A stretch of DNA of 64,000 nucleotides, from the NCBI RefSeq assembly GCF_000276665.1, contig NW_004955423.1, positions 1,957,172 to 2,021,171 on the forward strand. Direction: 5' to 3'. The stretch is from Chinchilla lanigera (lineage: Eukaryota > Chordata > Mammalia > Rodentia > Chinchillidae). Positions within the stretch are counted from its first letter, which is position 1. Each line of letters begins with the position of its first letter. The notes below the pieces were generated by a model, which saw nothing but the letters and a program-made list of their open reading frames with translations, had not been told where the DNA came from and made no database searches. Position numbers and translations under genes: made by a program. Positions 59,695 through 64,000 of the stretch are shown piece by piece.

Positions 59695-59817
59695 GCAAAA
59701 ATATTTTGTATTATTTTGTTTTTCTCCTGGTATCAGGAATCGAACTCATGACCTTGTGCTTGCCAGGCAGGCACTGTGCCACTGAGCTAAATCCCTAGCC
59801 CCAAATATTTTGTAATG
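59695..59817 (-). repeat. ID-type SINE with target-site duplication
   Basis: Antisense ID (about 59712-59801). AAATATTTTGTA occurs on both sides. Confidence 0.88.
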
Positions 59818-59819
59818 TA

Positions 59820-60540
59820 ATGAGATTTCAATACACCTGTCCTAAAATGTTTACTAAAAGAAGATAATGTTTTTCTTCATGTCTTAATAGTTCAGGACAT
59901 TGATAAGATGAGGTCTTTCTTGTAGCGTCTTACTTTGTTTTATCTCCAAATCTCTCTTTTACCTCATTTCCCCATTTTTTTGTACATTGGTAAAAAAGCA
60001 TTATGCACTTGTCATAAATGACAGTACCACTAAATCATACTGACTTATGGTGTGATTTAAGTATTATTTTGATAGCCTGGTACTTATAAGCATAAAAGAG
60101 AATTACATTACCTAATATTTAAGATATCAAACAATTATCACTTTGTATTTATTTTCTTTGAGTTCATACAATTTAGAAAAATGTATAAGTTCTACTTCTA
60201 TCTCACTAGTAAAACATCTATGCCAAAGACAAAAATTAAATGTTTTCTTAATGCCGTGAGGACAAGACCGTGACAGTATGACAGAGGATGGCCACTAACA
60301 AATACTTGTCCTAAAACAAGACCAGTTCTCTTTCTGGTTTTTTACTTAGCTCTGACTTTTCCACTGCTCATTTTTATAGTCTTTTAACTATTTATTAAGT
60401 GGTATGAATTATTTTGGCTTAGGCATTACACAAAGATGCTATCCAAAACACTTGTTCTGGTGTTCTAAGGGCCATAAAAACATTAATCCAGAAACTCCAG
60501 TTCTAAAAATATACCCCAAATAAATAGTTTAAAATATGGG
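59820..60540 (+). other. Unassigned intergenic sequence
   Basis: AT-rich sequence in which I see no gene, SINE or LINE. Confidence 0.4.
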
Positions 60541-60827
60541 GCATGTGCACAATTGTGGGCTCAATCCTCAGCACCACACAAAAAAAGAAAAAAAGCTAGA
60601 CCTACAAAACTTCTCATTGCATTACCTAAAGTAGTAAAAATAATGAAAACAAGCTAAATATCAAGACAGAGCTGACTGAGTAAACTATAGTAATCTATAA
60701 AATTTTTTATAGCAACTGAAAATAATGAAATATTTTAAAACAAAGAGCTATTATGAGTTTTAAATTTTATTTTAACTGACAAATAAAAACATAGAATTGT
60801 ACACATCAATGGGTACCATGTAAATTT

Positions 60828-60976
60828 TTTATCTTTTTGAGACAGGGTCTTGCTATGCAGTTCAGGCTGGACTTGAGCTCACTTTGTAGCCCAGGCTGGT
60901 CTCAAACTTGCAAGGATCCTCCTGCCTCAGCCTCCCGAGTGCTGGGATTATAGGTGTGCACCACCACACCCAGCCA
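60828..60976 (-). repeat. B1-like SINE
   Basis: Antisense B1: TTTTTGAGACAGGGTCTTGC to CACCACACCCAGCC, full length with double arm. Confidence 0.9.
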
Positions 60977-61159
60977 TGTCATGTTTTGATGTTGTGATTT
61001 TTATTTAAATATTTTTTACTATAAAAGTTTTATGTTCCACCAAAGAAAATTAAAGAGACTAGAAAGAAAAATTGTGATTATAGTGTTCAGTGAGAAAAAC
61101 AGAACACAGTTATATCTATGATATTATTACTATTCTTTTCAAGAACAAACTAAGAATAC

Positions 61160-61305
61160 TGGCCAAGCATGGTGATGCATGCCTGTAATCCCAATACTCA
61201 GGAGGCTGAAGCAGGAGCATCACCTGGGTTCCATAGTGAATTCAAGTCCAGCCTGGAATATATAGCAAGATCCTGTCTCAAACAAACAAATAAACAAACA
61301 AAAAA
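61160..61305 (+). repeat. B1-like SINE
   Basis: Sense B1: GGCCAAGCATGGTGATGCAT to CTGTCTCAAACAAACAAAT. Confidence 0.87.
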
Positions 61306-61489
61306 CCTAGAAAGTTGTTTTACTATTTTATTAGATTATATGTAATGTAATTTGTAATATTTTCAAAACTTTTAAAATCTAGCTCATCCTCTTTTTTTCT
61401 TGTAGCACTTTTTTTTATTCTTTCCACTCAGATAAACCTGTGAAGGAATCAAAGGATTGATCCTCGGTTCTGCAAATAGGTGTTAGTAT

Positions 61490-61600
61490 TCTGACTTTAC
61501 AGGTGAGAAACTAAGGCTTCCAAAGTTGAGCTAGTTTGTCCAGGATCACAAAGCTGGCAGAACAGAAGTTGACAGACATATCCAATTGTCCTCAAAAGAC
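61490..61600 (+). repeat. MIR-like SINE
   Basis: CTGACTTTACAGGTGAGAAA, CTAAGGCTTCCAAAGTTGAG and AGGATCACAAAGCTGGCAGA. Confidence 0.6.
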
Positions 61601-62810
61601 CTACACTCTTTTGTTCCCCTCCTGGTAACATTACTGTGACGACCCAGCGCAGGGAGCATCACAGAAATGAACGCGGAGAATGGGAGCATCACTCCGTGCT
61701 GTGCTTTCAGGATCAGCCACGCTTCCCCCCACAGAGAACAGCAGCCATCCTACAAATTTTCATGACAAATAAACAACTGACTAGCAATACTGTGATGATA
61801 TTCTTTTTAAGAATGTCTCAAGTCTTTTGTTGAGGGGAAAAGCTGACCAAGGAGGTGCTGGCTGAGATAAATGGGTGACTGGCCCGAGCTTGGAAATGTT
61901 TGCCATAGAAATGAGAAGGTCATTTGCTATTCAGCATCTACAGATGCGTTATTATTACTTAGAAACAATAGTAATTTACTAAAAATTAGCAAATCACACA
62001 TCATTTTGGAGGGGGAGAAAGCCCTTATTTATGGAAAATTATGCCCCAGTTGTGCTGTTATTAGATCTATCTCATTTCCGTAAGGATGCTGGGGGGATTC
62101 CTTCTAGCTGTACAAAATGTGCATAGCAGGCTGTCCTGTCATCTCCACCCCCCCTTTACTAGCAAGCGAGCAGTCACTGAAGCAGGGACAGGTCAGAGAC
62201 AGGCTCCTTGCAGTGCTACCTCCAGCTGTAGCTTCCTGCTGCTCACCAAGCTTCTTAGCCTCTCTGGGTCCCCTTCTGCTGAACTTTCTCCTGTGATCCC
62301 CCACGTGTGGGATCTTGAGCCAGCACCTAAGAGGTGTCCTAACCTTATCAGTTAAATATTTTAATGTGTACTTATTTATTTAATCAGTCATACAGCTACA
62401 TAGTTCAAATGTGAAAGACATAAAGGGGGATTCATTGCCACCAGCCTCCCACCTGCTCCTCTCTGAGTATCCCTGTCCCAGTTCCCAGTTTTATTTTGCA
62501 AGCTCAGAAATCCCAAGAGACTGTTAAGGGCAAATGGAAAGCAAGACTACTCGATTTGATCTAAATGAAAGGGATTTAATCTAAGGTGATATTGCTCTAA
62601 GGTGCTTGTCCCATTCATTACCTCTCCCAGGTTTTCTGACACTTCAGAGAGCAACACCTAGTAACTACTACTAGTTACAGCACCTTGTCAAGGAAGTTGA
62701 TTTTGAACTTGCTAATATGCAAAGGAAATGGTCCCATCTTTTCTGCATAACTTGGCTAGTAAGAAACTGTTTTGTCTTATTTATCATTTTCTTTATTTAA
62801 AATGCTCTTT
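61600..62810 (+). other. Repeat-poor proximal region upstream of the presumed GFI1 promoter
   Basis: About 1.2 kb without SINE or LINE, about 1-2 kb before the CpG-rich edge. Short motifs include AGATAA (61865-61870) and CAGATG (61941-61946). Regulatory function is only suggested by position and lack of repeats. Confidence 0.3.
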
Positions 62811-62958
62811 TCGGGGCTGGGGATTTAGCTCAGCGGCAAAAGCGCCTGCCTGGCATGTGCAAGGTCGTGAGTTCAGTTCCTGATACCGGAGAAAAACCAG
62901 AAAAAAAAAAAACCAAAAAAAACAAAAAAAAACAAAAACAAAAACATGCTCTTTTCTC
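62803..62958 (+). repeat. Young ID-type SINE with target-site duplication
   Basis: Sense ID from 62815 with GGAGAAAAACC tail. ATGCTCTTTTC precedes and follows it. Confidence 0.9.
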
Positions 62959-63354
62959 CTGTTGAAGGAGAGAAAGGAATAAGGTAAAGATTTGTTTTCT
63001 GGGCTACTTTGAGATTTTTATATCTTAGGCCAGGACAAAACACACAAGAAATAAAATACCAGTAAAAGGTTTAATTTCTCTTTAGTTAACCTCTGCATTT
63101 ATCTGTAAAGAATGGGAGAGTTGAGCAAATAATCAGTGCAGGGAGTACAGCTAAGCAGACAGTAACTAAGGTGTGCCTCTTGCCCTGCAGTTGTGAATAA
63201 AATGATTTATTAAAACATACTTCAACCATTGCTGTGCTAACCAAATATTTTCTTCAAAATTTAAAATGTACAGTGCAAAATAATCATCTGACCACTACTT
63301 ATCAAGAAAGGGCTTTAAGGACTTCTTTTCTCATGACAATTTTCAATTCATATG

Positions 63355-63445
63355 GTAGTTGGGATTGGTAGTGTAGCTCAGTGGTAGAGCAGGTGCTTTA
63401 ACAAGTTCCCAAGCCTTGGGCTCAATCCCAAGCACCAATAAAAGA
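63355..63445 (+). repeat. Older ID-like SINE
   Basis: GTAGTGTAGCTCAGTGGTAG and GGGCTCAATCCCAAGCACC followed by a short A-rich tail. Closer to the tRNA-like ancestral ID form; not a tRNA gene. Confidence 0.75.
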
Positions 63446-63570
63446 AAACAAAAACTTTAAAATATGGTTGTCATTTTGCAAGAACCGAGAAGGACCACCC
63501 CCTTCTTCCAAGGTCTGATACTGGGGAATCATTGTACATGAAATAGTGATCAAAATCCATTTCACTTAGG

Positions 63571-63627
63571 AAAGTAACGTGATTGTACTCGCTTCGGCAG
63601 CACTTATACTAGAAAAGTAACGTGATT
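63571..63627 (+). pseudogene. Truncated U6 snRNA retropseudogene with target-site duplication
   Basis: Positions 63585-63613 match the first 29 nt of U6 snRNA with three mismatches (visible: CTCGCTTCGGCAGCAC and TATACTA). They are flanked by a perfect 14-bp duplication AAAGTAACGTGATT (63571-63584 and 63614-63627). The rest of U6 and any poly-A tail are absent. That fits a tailless, 3'-truncated retropseudogene made by the L1 machinery. Confidence 0.85.
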
Positions 63628-63904
63628 ACAAAGATATTCTCCCCCATCACATAAATCAAACCTGTAGCCTGTAGGTATACATAGCAAGTTACACACTAAC
63701 AAGTTCCCCTATAGTCCAGCTGGAGGTTGCTGCATTGAAGGATAAGATTTTGAGGGCTTTTTCCTGTTCTATTAATAGATTAATTAATTCTATGCATTCA
63801 CTTAGTCAACAGACATGTGCTAAGAGCCTATAACCGTGGACATCATCATGCAGATCAGTGTCTAGCCTCAGGAAACACAACCAAGCAAAAGTTTACTTTC
63901 CATT

Positions 63905-64000
63905 AACCACCGGGGGCCTGCTGTTGCGGAGCTTTGCTGCTCCCCGCAGGAGCCGGCGCGGGGTCGGCCTCAGGCTGCCGCAGGGCCGCGCACGAGGCGC
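63905..64000 (+). promoter_or_regulatory. Start of a CpG island, probably the GFI1 promoter region
   Basis: The final ~95 bases jump to high GC with many CpGs (GGAGCCGGCGCGGGGTCGGC, CGCAGGGCCGCGCACGAGG). The preceding 60 kb is AT-rich and CpG-poor. GFI1 lies next downstream of EVI5 in human and mouse, same orientation, about 20 kb away, so this is probably its 5' region. No GFI1 coding sequence is visible. Confidence 0.55.

Noticed and set aside
63355..64000. GFI1 first exon or coding start
   Set aside because: Only the edge of a CpG-rich region is present; no GFI1 coding or clear splice donor can be read before the window ends.

Overview
This is a mammalian nuclear window, almost certainly from a rodent outside the mouse/rat family. 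The evidence is a host gene with GT-AG exons, dense B1-like (7SL-derived) SINEs, tRNA-like ID SINEs, L1 LINEs, MaLR-type LTRs and old MIR/L2/hAT fossils. The young ID copies have their own consensus (a 'GGGGCTGGGGATTTAGCTCA' start and a 'GGAGAAAAACC' tail) that is neither the murine nor the typical squirrel form. I could not fix the species.

The only protein-coding gene I can support is the 3' end of EVI5, a TBC-domain, coiled-coil regulator of Rab11, centrosome and cytokinesis, on the + strand. Two coding exons are present. A 96-nt exon (4429-4524) encodes 32 coiled-coil residues. The terminal exon (35840-36148) encodes the last 102 residues and ends in -TTV and a stop. A 3' UTR of about 4.2 kb follows, with a likely polyadenylation signal at 40366. 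Positions 1-4428 and 4525-35839 are EVI5 introns, mostly repeats. A possible micro-exon with a strong donor lies at 25505-25520, inside an unusually SINE-poor stretch.

From about 40.4 to 63.9 kb the DNA is intergenic. The last ~95 bases turn abruptly GC- and CpG-rich. EVI5 is followed by GFI1 in the same orientation in human and mouse, so this is probably the start of the GFI1 promoter CpG island. No GFI1 coding sequence is in the window.

The largest structural feature is a 6,062-bp direct duplication (42102-48163 and 48264-54325) whose copies are separated only by a 100-N gap. They look identical except for five positions in a C/A homopolymer at the contig edge. This is best read as an unmerged contig overlap, not biology, so the true EVI5-GFI1 spacer is probably about 6 kb shorter than shown.

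Most other open frames of 60-138 codons fall inside repeats or are antisense shadows and are not annotated as genes. I found no novel system. The most useful observations are the assembly duplication, a tailless U6 snRNA fragment with a 14-bp target-site duplication, the possible EVI5 micro-exon, nested retroelements with readable target-site duplications, and a Pumilio-motif cluster in the EVI5 3' UTR.
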